Shown piece after piece: positions 1 to 12,657 of a stretch of 39,895 nt of DNA (the first letter of the stretch is position 1; each line of letters begins with the position of its first letter). The translations under genes and the position numbers were made by a program. The notes under the pieces were generated by a model that was given only the letters and a program-made list of their open reading frames with translations, had not been told where the DNA came from and did no database searches. Source of the DNA: Candidatus Kuenenia stuttgartensis (GTDB taxonomy: Bacteria; Planctomycetota; Planctomycetia; Pirellulales; UBA1268); the NCBI GenBank assembly GCA_945891385.1, contig CAMDDJ010000004.1, forward strand, positions 67,932 through 107,826. The letters are read 5' to 3'.

Positions 1-1
1 C

Positions 2-1660
2 ACCTATCCGTTGCGGAAGTACGTCGGCCTCAACGAACGCACCTGCCAAAATCAAAAGCCGATCATCGCGCTCGGCCAAAAGGTCGAAAAGGGCGAGGTG
101 CTCGCCGATGGGGCTGCTACGTACAAGGGCGAGTTGGCCTTGGGCCGAAATGTGTTGGTCGGCTTCATGGCCTGGGATGGCTTCAACTTCGAAGACGCGA
201 TCATCATTAGCGAAGAGTTGGTGGAGGACGACGTCTACACCTCGATCCACATCGAGGAGTACGACATCGAGATTCGTGACACCAAGTTGGGCCGTGAGGA
301 ATTCACTCGCGACATTCCCAACGTCGGTGAGCGGGCGCTGCACAACCTCGACGAGGGTGGCATCGTCCGGATCGGGACGTACGTCCGCCCCGGCGACATT
401 CTCGTTGGCAAGGTCTCGCCCAAGAGCAAGACGGAACTGACTCCCGAAGAAAAGCTGCTCCATGCCATCTTCGGGCGGGCCGGCGAGGACGTGAAGAATG
501 ATTCGCTCGAGGTGCCGTCAGGCGTCGAGGGCATTGTGATCGCGACCGAGAAGTTTTCGCGGCAGATGAGCCTGTCGGAAGAAGAGCGTCGAGAGTTCCA
601 GAAGCAGTTGAAGGAAGCCGAAAGCGAAGGCAATCTCCGGGTGGCGGAGGCCTTCGCGGCGATGGTGTCGGAGATCGAGAAGATCATCGGCAAACCGCTT
701 CCAGCTGCCGATGGGAGCCCGCTTGTTCGTAACCAGGATCACAAGGTGGTGGCCGAGCGTGCGGCGGCCTTCAGGCCCGATGAGTTCGACAGTCGTTCGC
801 CACAAAAGAAAGCCGACGTCGACAGGATCGTGAAGGCGATGTGGCCCGCCGTCGAGGAGGCGATCGACGCCAAGGAGCGGCGGCTCAACAGCATGAAGCG
901 GGGGGACGAGCTTCGGCCCGGCGTCCTGCAGATGGTGAAGGTTTACGTCGCGGCCAAGCGGGTGATTTCGGTGGGCGACAAGATGGCCGGTCGCCACGGG
1001 AACAAGGGTGTGATCGCCAAGATTCTTCCCAAGGAAGACATGCCGTTCCTTGCCGACGGCACGCCCCTCCAGATCCTGCTCAATCCGCTGGGCGTGCCCA
1101 GCCGGATGAACGTCGGCCAGATTCTGGAGACCCACCTGGGCTGGGCCGGGAAACTGCTCGGCTTCCAGGCGATCACGCCGGTGTTCGACGGGGCGAGCGA
1201 AGACGACATCAATAAGGTGCTCGACGACGCCGGACTCCCGCGGCATGGCAAGGCCCAGTTGCACGACGGCCGCACGGGCGAGCGGTTGGAGCAGGAGACG
1301 ACCGTCGGCTACATCTACATGCTCAAGCTCCATCACCTCGTGGATGACAAGGTGCATGCCCGCTCGACCGGCCCCTACTCCCTGATCACTCAGCAACCGC
1401 TGGGTGGGAAGGCCCGGTTTGGCGGACAGCGGTTCGGGGAGATGGAAGTCTGGGCTCTGGAGGCGTACGGGGCGGCGTACATCCTGCAGGAGTTGCTCAC
1501 CGTGAAGAGCGACGACGTTGAAGGGCGGACCAAGATCTACGAGAGCATGGTCAAGGGCGAAAACACGCTCGAGGCGGGCACCCCGGCGAGTTTTGATGTG
1601 TTGACCAACGAGATCCGTGGCCTGGCCCTCAACATGCAGTTGGAGAAGAGACGGATTTGA
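2..1660 (+). CDS. rpoB: RNA polymerase beta subunit, C-terminal part (5' end outside window)
   Basis: This is the catalytic beta subunit of DNA-directed RNA polymerase. The reading frame is open at the left edge, so only the last ~552 residues are present; the internal codon at 11 is not a real start. Diagnostic segments are [19 protein letters not shown], which carries active-site-proximal basic residues, then the [17 protein letters not shown] segment, and near the C-terminus [18 protein letters not shown] followed by [11 protein letters not shown], the clamp-anchoring region that contacts beta'. The stop lies 132 bp before the rpoC start, the usual rpoB-rpoC order. That gap contains a small GC hairpin (1727-1744) but no U-tract, so cotranscription is expected. 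Identity is certain from these motifs. Confidence 0.98.
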   Translation, partial: TYPLRKYVGLNERTCQNQKPIIALGQKVEKGEVLADGAATYKGELALGRNVLVGFMAWDGFNFEDAIIISEELVEDDVYTSIHIEEYDIEIRDTKLGREEFTRDIPNVGERALHNLDEGGIVRIGTYVRPGDILVGKVSPKSKTELTPEEKLLHAIFGRAGEDVKNDSLEVPSGVEGIVIATEKFSRQMSLSEEERREFQKQLKEAESEGNLRVAEAFAAMVSEIEKIIGKPLPAADGSPLVRNQDHKVVAERAAAFRPDEFDSRSPQKKADVDRIVKAMWPAVEEAIDAKERRLNSMKRGDELRPGVLQMVKVYVAAKRVISVGDKMAGRHGNKGVIAKILPKEDMPFLADGTPLQILLNPLGVPSRMNVGQILETHLGWAGKLLGFQAITPVFDGASEDDINKVLDDAGLPRHGKAQLHDGRTGERLEQETTVGYIYMLKLHHLVDDKVHARSTGPYSLITQQPLGGKARFGGQRFGEMEVWALEAYGAAYILQELLTVKSDDVEGRTKIYESMVKGENTLEAGTPASFDVLTNEIRGLALNMQLEKRRI

Positions 1661-1792
1661 CGTTGGTGTCGGCGCGGTCTGAGCCTGTGTGGGCTCGGGC
1701 CGCCAGGGGAGCCTTCGGGCGTCAAGCCGCCGGCGTGACGGCGGATGGTGGATCGAGAAAGACAACAGCCGGATTTACGAGGAGAGTCACCA

Positions 1793-6130
<4,338 letters not shown>

Positions 6131-6300
6131 GGTTTCGGCTGCGGTCCATCGCGTCCGCGGTTCGTCCCGGCCCGGTTCGCCCCGGCGCGGGTCGGCCACG
6201 AGTGGCTTTGCGCCTCCCGGCAGCGTAGAGTGACCGCTCGGGGCGGGCTGTATGCCGCCGGAAGCGTTCGGAAGAACGGCCCGATGGGGGTGAGACGACG

Positions 6301-7221
6301 ATGGTGCCGACGACGGAGTGGGTGGTGACCGATCGCGGCCGCCTTCCGGTCGCCAAGGTTGCTGCTCGGCAGTTGCGGACTCGTCTCACCGGCGTTTGGA
6401 CCATGCTGGAAGCCGCCTGCCGAGAACGGCATGAACCCAAGCGGCTGCACGAGCTTCGGGTCGCGTCCCGACGGACGCTCGCGGCCCTCGAGGGTTTCGG
6501 GGAGTTGGTCCCACCCAGGCAGGCTCGGTGGTTTTCCAAGCAACTCCGGCGAATCCGCCGGACGGCCGGCGAGACGAGAGACCTCGACGTGCTGTTGGAT
6601 CGGCTCACCAAGGAACCACAACCGAAGGGCGGCCCGCAGGATTGGCAACGGCTGCTGATCCGGCTGGCCCGACATCGCGACCAGTCGCGACGGCCCTTGA
6701 AGAAGTTACGGGGAAAGCTCAGGTCTGCCGAGTGGGTGTCGCGGGTCGAGAAACTCGGAAAGCGGGTGGCAGCGGCAGAAGCCGATGAGTCGCTGGCTGC
6801 ATTTGCCCGCCGTGGCCTCCCCTCGGTGCTGCACCGATTTTTCTCGCAGGCCGACCGCAGGCTGAAGGATCCCGAAGAGATGCACCAACTGCGGATCGCG
6901 GGCAAGAAACTCCGGTACATGTTGGAGGTGTTGGCTCCGGGGCTCTCGCAGGCTGCTCGCGCCAAGGGGCTGGTGGTCCTCGAGGAGATGCAGGAGTCGC
7001 TCGGATCCTTCGTCGATCACGCGGGGGCCGCTGAACGATTTCGTCGGTGGGCTCGGAAGGCGGACCCTCGGCGCACCCGTCGCTTGCTGATCGGCCTCGC
7101 GGAGCGGGAGGAAGACCTGGCGAACTCGGCCCGCAGGCGGTTTGCCCGCTGGTGGACGGTGACCCGGCGGCGGAAACTCAGCAAAAGTTTTCTGACGTCC
7201 TCGCGGAGGAGGAGAGCGTGA
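6301..7221 (+). CDS. CHAD-domain protein
   Basis: A 306-aa protein with a CHAD domain (conserved histidine alpha-helical domain), a family linked to binding of inorganic polyphosphate. The two helical halves each show the typical motif: HELRVASRRTLAAL near residue 44 and HQLRIAGKKLRYMLEVL near residue 198. The conserved His and the Arg/Lys-rich helices would line a basic pore. The protein is very rich in Arg and has no signal peptide or membrane segment, so it is cytosolic. ATG at 6301 follows a GGGGTGAG element. No CYTH domain or polyphosphate kinase lies nearby. Its stop overlaps the GTG of the next gene by 4 bp (GTGA), so the two are probably translationally coupled, although their known roles do not obviously connect. 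Family call firm, substrate inferred. Confidence 0.9.
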   Translation: MVPTTEWVVTDRGRLPVAKVAARQLRTRLTGVWTMLEAACRERHEPKRLHELRVASRRTLAALEGFGELVPPRQARWFSKQLRRIRRTAGETRDLDVLLDRLTKEPQPKGGPQDWQRLLIRLARHRDQSRRPLKKLRGKLRSAEWVSRVEKLGKRVAAAEADESLAAFARRGLPSVLHRFFSQADRRLKDPEEMHQLRIAGKKLRYMLEVLAPGLSQAARAKGLVVLEEMQESLGSFVDHAGAAERFRRWARKADPRRTRRLLIGLAEREEDLANSARRRFARWWTVTRRRKLSKSFLTSSRRRRA

Positions 7222-8324
7222 TCCACAAGCCGTGGACATCGTGTGCCGCTGTGATCCAGGCGACCGGCCTGGTCGTGGGGCTTGCCGCGGCCGCCTCGGC
7301 GGAACAAGCGATCCAGCCAGGATTCGCGGTGACCGTCGCAGGCGCCCCCCAGCCCCCCGGCGAGATTCCGAGCGGAATGGCCTGGATTCCAGGCGGTGAA
7401 TTTTCGATGGGCTGCGCCGACCCGCGGGGTATGCCCCATGGGGGAACCGATCCGATGCAGGACGCCCGGCCGATTCATCGGGTCCGACTTCCCGGATTCT
7501 GGATGGACGCGACGGAGGTTACGAATCGCCAGTTCGCCGCGTTCGTGTCCGCAACCGGCTATGTCACGGTCGCCGAGCGAACGCCAAAAGCCGAGGATTT
7601 TCCCGGAGCCCCGCCCGAGAGTCTCGTCGCTGGATCGATCGTATTCACACCGCCCGCCGAGAACGTGCCGCTCCGCGACGGCACCGGTACGGCCCATCTC
7701 CGGTGGTGGGCCTACGTGCCCGGGGCCGACTGGCGGCACCCTACCGGGCCCGCGAGTTCGATCGAAGGTCGCGACGAGGACCCGGTCGTCCATATCGCCT
7801 TCGAGGATGCGACCGCCTACGCCGTTTGGGCCGGCAAGCGGCTGCCGACCGAGGCTGAATGGGAATGTGCCGCCCGCGGCAACGCGGCTGGTCAGCCCTA
7901 TCCCTGGGGCGGTGAGTTTCGACCGGGGGGCACTTGGATGGCCAACACCTGGCAGGGGCGATTCCCGCTCGAGGACACGGCCGCAGACGGGTGTGCCGGA
8001 ATCGCCCCCGTGAAGACGTATCCGGCGAACGAATTTGGTCTGTTCGACATGTCGGGCAACGTCTGGGAGTGGTGCACCGATTGGTATCGCCCCGACACCT
8101 ACGCCCGTGACCATCGTCAGGGGATCGTCGAAGATCCCCGCGGTCCCGAACGGAGCTTCGATCCCCAGGAGCCCGGCCAGTCCAAGCGAGTCCAGCGAGG
8201 TGGATCCTTTCTCTGCAGCGAACAGTATTGTGCTCGCTACATCGTGGGCACTCGGGGAAAGGGCGAGGTCTCGAGCAGCACCAACCACATCGGCTTCCGC
8301 TGCGTCAAAGACGCCGCGCCGTGA
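7218..8324 (+). CDS. Formylglycine-generating enzyme (sulfatase-activating, SUMF1-type), secreted
   Basis: A 368-aa SUMF1/FGE-family protein. Members of this family oxidise a Cys (or Ser) of sulfatases to C-alpha-formylglycine. The GTG start at 7218 is preceded by GGAGGAGGAGAG and overlaps the upstream stop. Residues ~1-29 look like a cleavable signal peptide (hydrophobic stretch ending AAAASA), so the enzyme probably acts outside the cytoplasm. The FGE core begins at about residue 52 (GMAWIPGGEFSMG) and includes WAGKRLPTEAEWECAARG and FDMSGNVWEWCTDWY. The C-terminal segment GGSFLCSEQYCARY has Cys333 and Cys338 in the Cx4C spacing of the catalytic copper-binding pair of true FGEs. Many SUMF1-domain paralogues lack these cysteines. 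No sulfatase gene is in the window. Activity is inferred from motifs. Confidence 0.9.
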   Translation: MIHKPWTSCAAVIQATGLVVGLAAAASAEQAIQPGFAVTVAGAPQPPGEIPSGMAWIPGGEFSMGCADPRGMPHGGTDPMQDARPIHRVRLPGFWMDATEVTNRQFAAFVSATGYVTVAERTPKAEDFPGAPPESLVAGSIVFTPPAENVPLRDGTGTAHLRWWAYVPGADWRHPTGPASSIEGRDEDPVVHIAFEDATAYAVWAGKRLPTEAEWECAARGNAAGQPYPWGGEFRPGGTWMANTWQGRFPLEDTAADGCAGIAPVKTYPANEFGLFDMSGNVWEWCTDWYRPDTYARDHRQGIVEDPRGPERSFDPQEPGQSKRVQRGGSFLCSEQYCARYIVGTRGKGEVSSSTNHIGFRCVKDAAP

Positions 8325-8351
8325 GGGGGCTGAGGCAGTGTCCGTCGTCGG

Positions 8352-8489
8352 GTCGGGATTGCCCGTGCCTTGTCGCCGGACGCTCGCTCCGCCCATCCTG
8401 GGCTCCGCCCGCTCCGAGATAACCTTGGTTCGCCATCCATGGCTTCGCGGGTTATCGAGGCCAACTCTCGAGGCACGGGCAGCCCCGAC
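8352..8489. repeat. Nested inverted repeats between convergent genes
   Basis: A 19-bp arm at 8352-8370 pairs with 8471-8489 with two mismatches. Inside it, GATAACC (8418-8424) pairs exactly with GGTTATC (8450-8456), and GCCAT/ATGGC flanks the central CC. The element lies between the stop of the FGE gene (+) and the stop of the PolX gene (-). It could act as a bidirectional terminator or be a decayed repeat element. There is no U-run, and no function is shown by sequence alone. Confidence 0.55.
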
Positions 8490-8530
8490 TTGGTGACCTG
8501 GATGAGGAGGCTGGGATCAGGTGTCGTTTC

Positions 8531-10288
8531 TCAGCTACGGTTCCGCAGCTTTTTGAGATCGGCGAGGCTGCGGGTATTGGCGACGTCGCCGGCCTCGAGG
8601 CCCGCGCGGCGGGCTTGGAGAATGCCGCATCGCATCACGTCGAGGCCCTTTGTCGAGTGGGCATCGGTGGAGATCACGAGCTTAACGCCGGCAGCCTTGG
8701 CGGCCGCAGCGTGGCGATCGTCGAGGTCGAGCCGCCAAGGATTGGCGTTGATCTCCAGAAATGTGCCAGTGCGGGCCGCGGCCTCGATCACCGCCTCGAT
8801 ATCGACGTCGTACGCGGGCCGGCGGTTGATCAGCCGGCCGGTCGGATGCCCGATCACCGCGACGTGTGGATTCTCGATCGCCTCGAGGATCCTGGCGGTG
8901 ATCCGGTCGCGGGGCTGGTTCTGGCCGTAGTGGAGGCTGGCCACGACCCAGTCTGCGCGGGAAAGAATGGTGTCGGGCAGGTCGAGACCGCCCTTCTCAA
9001 GCATGTCCACCTCGATCCCCTTGAGAACGACGATCTGCGGCGGCCCATCGTCGGCAAGCGCGGCATTGAGGCGGTCGATTTCATCCCATTGCTTGAGCAA
9101 CCGGCGTTCGTCGAGTCCTCGCGCCATCGTGACGCGCTGGCCATGGTCGGTGATCGCCACGTAGGCGAGACCTCGGTCGATCGCGGCCCGCACCATGTCC
9201 GCCAGCGTGTCCTCGCCATCGGTGGCGGTGGTGTGCATGTGGAGATCGCCGCGAATATCGGCTAGGGTGATCAATTCTGGCAGTCGGCCTTGCTCCGCGA
9301 GAAGGAACTCGTCGCGGCCCTCGCGAAGCTCGGGCGGAATCCAGGGGAGTCCAACCGCCGCGTAGACATCGGCCTCCTCGCTGCCCCCAAGGGATGGGCC
9401 GGCGGCGGCTCCTTCGGCCGTCACGGCGTAGACACCGTACTCGTTGATCGAGAGGCCCTGATCGCGGGCACGGCCGCGGAGTCGGACGTTGTGTTCCTTC
9501 GAACCCGTGAAGTACTGGAGCGCGGCCCCAAACGACTCGCCTGGCACCACCCGCAGGTCGACCTGCACTCCCCGCGGTCCGCGAATGCTCGTCTTCGTCT
9601 CACCCCGGAGCAGGACGTCGGCCGTTTCGGACCAGGCCACGAGCCGGTCCATCACGGCCGCAGGATCTCCGCTCTCCACCAGGAGATCGAGGTCGCCGAC
9701 GGTCTCCCGACCCCGTCGGAGGCTGCCGGCCGACTCGATTCGGCGGACGGCTGGCGAGGCGGCCAGCCAGGCCATGAGTTGCGAGGCAATCGCATCGGCC
9801 TCGTTCCAGAGCAGTCGGGCCCGATCTGGGTCACGGGCGAAGGCGAGGTTTTCCAGGATCGCGGCTTCGGTCTTGGGTCCGAAACCCTTGATGTCGCGAA
9901 CCTTGCCTGCCCGGCAGGCCGCCTCGAGCGCGGCGAGCGAATCAATCCCGAGGGCGTCGACCAAGCTTTTGACCTTCTTGGGGCCGAGTCCTGGCACCCT
10001 CATCAGGTCGAAGACCACCGCGGGGACTTCTCGCTCAAGCTCCTCGACGAGTGGGAGCCGGCCGGTGTCGAGCAGTTGGCCGATCTTGGCGGCGAGGTCG
10101 GCCCCCACGCCATCGAGGTCGGTGAGTGACCGCTCAGGATCGGTACGAACCTTGTCGAGCGACTCGACGAGGCCGGCGATGGTGCGGGCAGCAGTCCGGT
10201 AGGCCCGCACCCGGAATACATTGTCGCCGCGGTATTCCAGGAGATCGGCGACGTGCTCGAACGCGGTGGCAATGTCGGCGTTGGTCAC
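8531..10288 (-). CDS. polX: DNA polymerase X family with C-terminal PHP domain
   Basis: A 585-aa bacterial family X DNA polymerase, a repair polymerase expected to fill short gaps in base-excision repair. The start chosen is GTG at 10288, with GGGAG 6 bases upstream; the open frame extends to 10510 but overlaps the upstream gene. An N-terminal 8-kDa-like region with helix-hairpin-helix motifs (VPGLGPKK near residue 98, IKGFGPKT near 133) precedes the palm. Palm metal ligands are Asp199 and Asp201 in GDLDLL and Asp244 in VQVDLRVV. The PHP phosphoesterase domain fills the C-terminal ~240 residues, with HMH at 350-352 plus ITDHG, GIEVDM, GHPTGR and STDAHS, so its metal ligands look intact. Length is close to the usual ~570 aa. 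It lies 52 bp downstream of the secreted-protein gene on the same strand. Confidence 0.95.
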   Translation of the reverse strand: MTNADIATAFEHVADLLEYRGDNVFRVRAYRTAARTIAGLVESLDKVRTDPERSLTDLDGVGADLAAKIGQLLDTGRLPLVEELEREVPAVVFDLMRVPGLGPKKVKSLVDALGIDSLAALEAACRAGKVRDIKGFGPKTEAAILENLAFARDPDRARLLWNEADAIASQLMAWLAASPAVRRIESAGSLRRGRETVGDLDLLVESGDPAAVMDRLVAWSETADVLLRGETKTSIRGPRGVQVDLRVVPGESFGAALQYFTGSKEHNVRLRGRARDQGLSINEYGVYAVTAEGAAAGPSLGGSEEADVYAAVGLPWIPPELREGRDEFLLAEQGRLPELITLADIRGDLHMHTTATDGEDTLADMVRAAIDRGLAYVAITDHGQRVTMARGLDERRLLKQWDEIDRLNAALADDGPPQIVVLKGIEVDMLEKGGLDLPDTILSRADWVVASLHYGQNQPRDRITARILEAIENPHVAVIGHPTGRLINRRPAYDVDIEAVIEAAARTGTFLEINANPWRLDLDDRHAAAAKAAGVKLVISTDAHSTKGLDVMRCGILQARRAGLEAGDVANTRSLADLKKLRNRS

Positions 10289-10340
10289 GCGTCGCTCCCG
10301 GGGTGGGTCGGGTTCCTCCCGGCTCCCGCGGGAAGCCGGC

Positions 10341-11441
10341 TCATCGTTGGCCGCGCCAGGCCGGCAGGGCTGCTGTCGGATATTGAACCGCACGTGGAGC
10401 AGGCAGGGAAGGCTGCCAGGACGTGGTGTGACTGGTCGGGGCGAGCAGACGCGGAAAGGCGCCGGTGGCGGCTCCAGGGCCTGTGCCCGGCAGTGTGGGC
10501 ATGCCGCCACGGCCCGCCTCGTCCTGGCCTGCCGCGGGATGCGGGGTGCCGGGTCCCGGATTCGTCCCGTTCGTCCCCGGCGTTGCGGTTCCGAGCCCCA
10601 GCGGCTGTCCGTTGGAGCCGGCTGGTCCGGACGGCTGGACTGACCGCGGCATCTCCGGAATCGGCTTGAGCGACGGAGCGGGGGAGAATGCGGGAGGCTG
10701 CGTCGGCTGGAGTTGTGTTGGCTGTTGTGCTGACGAAGCGGTTACGCCGGACTGCGGTACGATCGTCGCCGTCGGCGCGGGCTGCGAATACTGGTAGGTC
10801 GTGGCCGGCGGCATGGATGCCGGCGGGAGGGCCGGGGCAGCCACGCCGGGAAGCGGTTGCCGCGACACGTCTGCGCCGGCTGCACCCCAGGCCTGCGGCG
10901 TCGTCTGCACGGCGGAAAACGGGCTGGCCGCAGGGGCCATGGCCGGGGGTGGCACCGGCGAAGCTCCGGGGTAACCCTGCGGAGCGTAGCCAGGTTGCAT
11001 CTGCACATACTTTGTGGTGGTGACCGCCCGATACTGGGTTACCGGCACGCTGACTGGTTGCTGGACATACTGCGTGACCGGCTCCATGCATTCCATCGCG
11101 CACCCCGTGCAGGGATCGATCTCGCAGGAGGGCTTGTAGGTGGTGACTGGTACGCACTTGTATTCGGTACGGTAGGTCGTTTCGGGTACGTAGCTCGTTT
11201 GCTGGACGGGTACCATGACCGGTGGAGGCGGGGCTGGCACTGCGACCGGTGCGATGGGGGCAACGATGGGTGCTGCAACCGGGGCGACCGGGGCGACGGC
11301 ATAGACAGGCGGCTTCTTGCAGCCCGCCAAGCACCCGGAGAACAGGCCATCCAGGCAGCACTGGGCTTCGGCAGACCGCATATCGGCCAGACAGCAGCAT
11401 CCGGCTGTCAGCAGTCCAAGAGCCATCCGACGCACGTTCAT
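10341..11441 (-). CDS. Secreted Pro/Thr/Tyr-rich repeat protein, planctomycete type
   Basis: A 366-aa protein of unknown function. ATG at 11441 has GAGGAG 6 bases upstream. Residues 1-27 form a signal peptide ending in SAEA before QCC; a Cys cluster within the hydrophobic part (LLTAGCCC) leaves lipidation possible. The mature N-terminus has clustered cysteines. A central section (~70-170) follows with repeated short motifs of the type VPxTxY (YVPETTY, VPVTTYKP, PVTQYVQQ, PVTQYRAV). The remaining half is Pro/Ala/Gln/Gly-rich and low in complexity. Such VPxTTY-containing exported proteins are common in planctomycetes and are presumed cell-surface or cell-wall components; that role is inference. 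polX lies 52 bp downstream on the same strand. Confidence 0.8.
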   Translation of the reverse strand: MNVRRMALGLLTAGCCCLADMRSAEAQCCLDGLFSGCLAGCKKPPVYAVAPVAPVAAPIVAPIAPVAVPAPPPPVMVPVQQTSYVPETTYRTEYKCVPVTTYKPSCEIDPCTGCAMECMEPVTQYVQQPVSVPVTQYRAVTTTKYVQMQPGYAPQGYPGASPVPPPAMAPAASPFSAVQTTPQAWGAAGADVSRQPLPGVAAPALPPASMPPATTYQYSQPAPTATIVPQSGVTASSAQQPTQLQPTQPPAFSPAPSLKPIPEMPRSVQPSGPAGSNGQPLGLGTATPGTNGTNPGPGTPHPAAGQDEAGRGGMPTLPGTGPGAATGAFPRLLAPTSHTTSWQPSLPAPRAVQYPTAALPAWRGQR

Positions 11442-11608
11442 CTCGGTCTCCTCGTTGATCCGATGTGCCGTCCGGAAAGCCACGTCCAGCTCGGAAGGGA
11501 TCACGCAACCCTAGGTCGCCCCGCGGGGTTCGGGCGGCAAAAAACCACTACGCCGGATCATGAATTCGCCGGCGTTGCGTCGTACGACCGGCAGGCGCGT
11601 CAGAATCG

Positions 11609-12238
11609 TTACGGCTGGCGGGCGCGATACTCGAATCGGTCGTAGAGGTCCGAGAGCGACTCGCGGAGATTGCCACCGTGGCGAGCGTAGGTCTCCGTGA
11701 TATCGGCCGGTCCGATCAGGCCACCGTGATCGGGCAGTGCGGCCACGATCGCTTCGAGGAGCGGCAGTGAGGCCATCGTCATCACCGTCATGCCAACGCC
11801 GGCCGACCGATGGCTCGTCACCACCAGGCGACAGCCGATCAGCCGAGCCAGGAGTCGCACGCCGGCCCGGCCCGCCCAGCCGAGGCCGTCCCAGCCATCG
11901 AGGCACACAGTCGAGCCTCGCCGGGCCTTTCCGACTCGCCAGAGACACGCCCAGAGGTCTCGGCCACTCCGGACCTGAATGAGTCCAGCGAGCCGGCGGT
12001 CGGCTGCCAGTTCCGCAGCAATAGCCACCAGAAGTGTCGACTTCCCTGTTCCGTGCGGACCGACGATCGTCGCGCTGCCTCCAGCAGCCCCGATCGAGGC
12101 GACCAGGGCTGGCAGATCACGCCGCTCGGCAGCAGCCGTCAGGGGTCGAATTCTGCCCGGCTGGACATGACGGGTGGCGAAGGGATTGGCGATGTGGTGT
12201 GGAAGCGGGGCCGCGGTGGGCGGAGCGACGGTGTTCAT
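11609..12238 (-). CDS. Small P-loop ATPase, last gene of the alpha-CTD/DUF3592 operon
   Basis: A 209-aa ATPase not assigned to a named family. Walker A is GPHGTGKST at about residues 58-66. A Walker B-like strand, STVCLDGWDGL, lies near 105-115, and LVVTSHR near 135 resembles a sensor/switch strand. An N-terminal tail with NPFATRHVQPG precedes the nucleotide fold. The C-terminal ~50 residues (ITETYARHGGNLRESLSDLYDRFEY) look helical and could contact a partner. There are no membrane segments. ATG at 12238 overlaps the preceding gene's stop (ATGA) and is served by GGGGAAGG. Tight overlap suggests it energises or switches a process involving the two upstream proteins; that is inference. DnaA-like or STAND-type relatives cannot be excluded. 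Confidence 0.85.
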   Translation of the reverse strand: MNTVAPPTAAPLPHHIANPFATRHVQPGRIRPLTAAAERRDLPALVASIGAAGGSATIVGPHGTGKSTLLVAIAAELAADRRLAGLIQVRSGRDLWACLWRVGKARRGSTVCLDGWDGLGWAGRAGVRLLARLIGCRLVVTSHRSAGVGMTVMTMASLPLLEAIVAALPDHGGLIGPADITETYARHGGNLRESLSDLYDRFEYRARQP

Positions 12239-12657
12239 GAAACCTTCCCCGAGATCGCAGCAGGAATCCTGCCCAGATCGAAGACATGCTCCGAGACGAA
12301 ATCCCGTCCGCTTGCGAAAAACAGCCGAATACGGACGCACCAACGGATCTTTACGATGAGTCCTTCGTACGACAGGGGACTGCGGGGCAAGCCCACGGCG
12401 AAGCGGCCCTCCGGGGCCGCACCAGAGACCGCAGCGCGATCGGTCAATCGCTCGAAAAAATGGATTTCCAGATCCTCTTCTCCCTTACCCTCCGTGTACC
12501 AGAGAACCGAACGTTCGATGGCCCGTAGGCTACTGCCCGGAGGAAGCGAGATCTGGTAGCGGATGTCGATCGGTTCGAGCGTCTCGTAGATGCGGTCGGC
12601 CTTACAGAAAAATACCGTCACGACGGGGAGCCCCCGGCTTGGCTCGCCAGCGGTCAT
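12235..12657 (-). CDS. Small arrestin-like beta-sandwich protein (unknown function)
   Basis: A 140-aa cytosolic protein without a signal peptide. ATG at 12657 follows AGGAGG by 7 bases. Its pattern resembles one arrestin-type beta-sandwich domain: an opening segment PIDIRYQISLPPG, a central SVLWYTEGKGEEDLEIHFF, then a strand-rich end with LPRSPLSYEGLIVKIRWCVRI. That last segment, in which a Leu-Pro is followed by SYxG and alternating hydrophobic residues, is what makes me think of arrestin-like proteins; the call is from pattern only. It overlaps both neighbours by ATGA, between the DUF3592 membrane protein (whose C-terminal domain looks similar) and the ATPase. It is probably a soluble adaptor for one of them. 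Confidence 0.75.
   Translation of the reverse strand: MTAGEPSRGLPVVTVFFCKADRIYETLEPIDIRYQISLPPGSSLRAIERSVLWYTEGKGEEDLEIHFFERLTDRAAVSGAAPEGRFAVGLPRSPLSYEGLIVKIRWCVRIRLFFASGRDFVSEHVFDLGRIPAAISGKVS

Noticed and set aside
1727-1744. Hairpin CCGCCG/CGGCGG between rpoB and rpoC as a terminator
   Set aside because: It is short, has no U-tract and lies inside a cotranscribed pair; at most it is an attenuating or incidental structure.
10289-10510. N-terminal extension of PolX
   Set aside because: It would overlap the upstream gene; its residues are Pro/Arg/Cys-rich, and a Shine-Dalgarno supports the GTG at 10288.
10285-11508. A 407-codon minus-strand frame overlapping the secreted repeat protein
   Set aside because: It is a +1 shadow of the 366-aa gene; it lacks a signal peptide, and the real frame has a good ribosome-binding site and patterned repeats.
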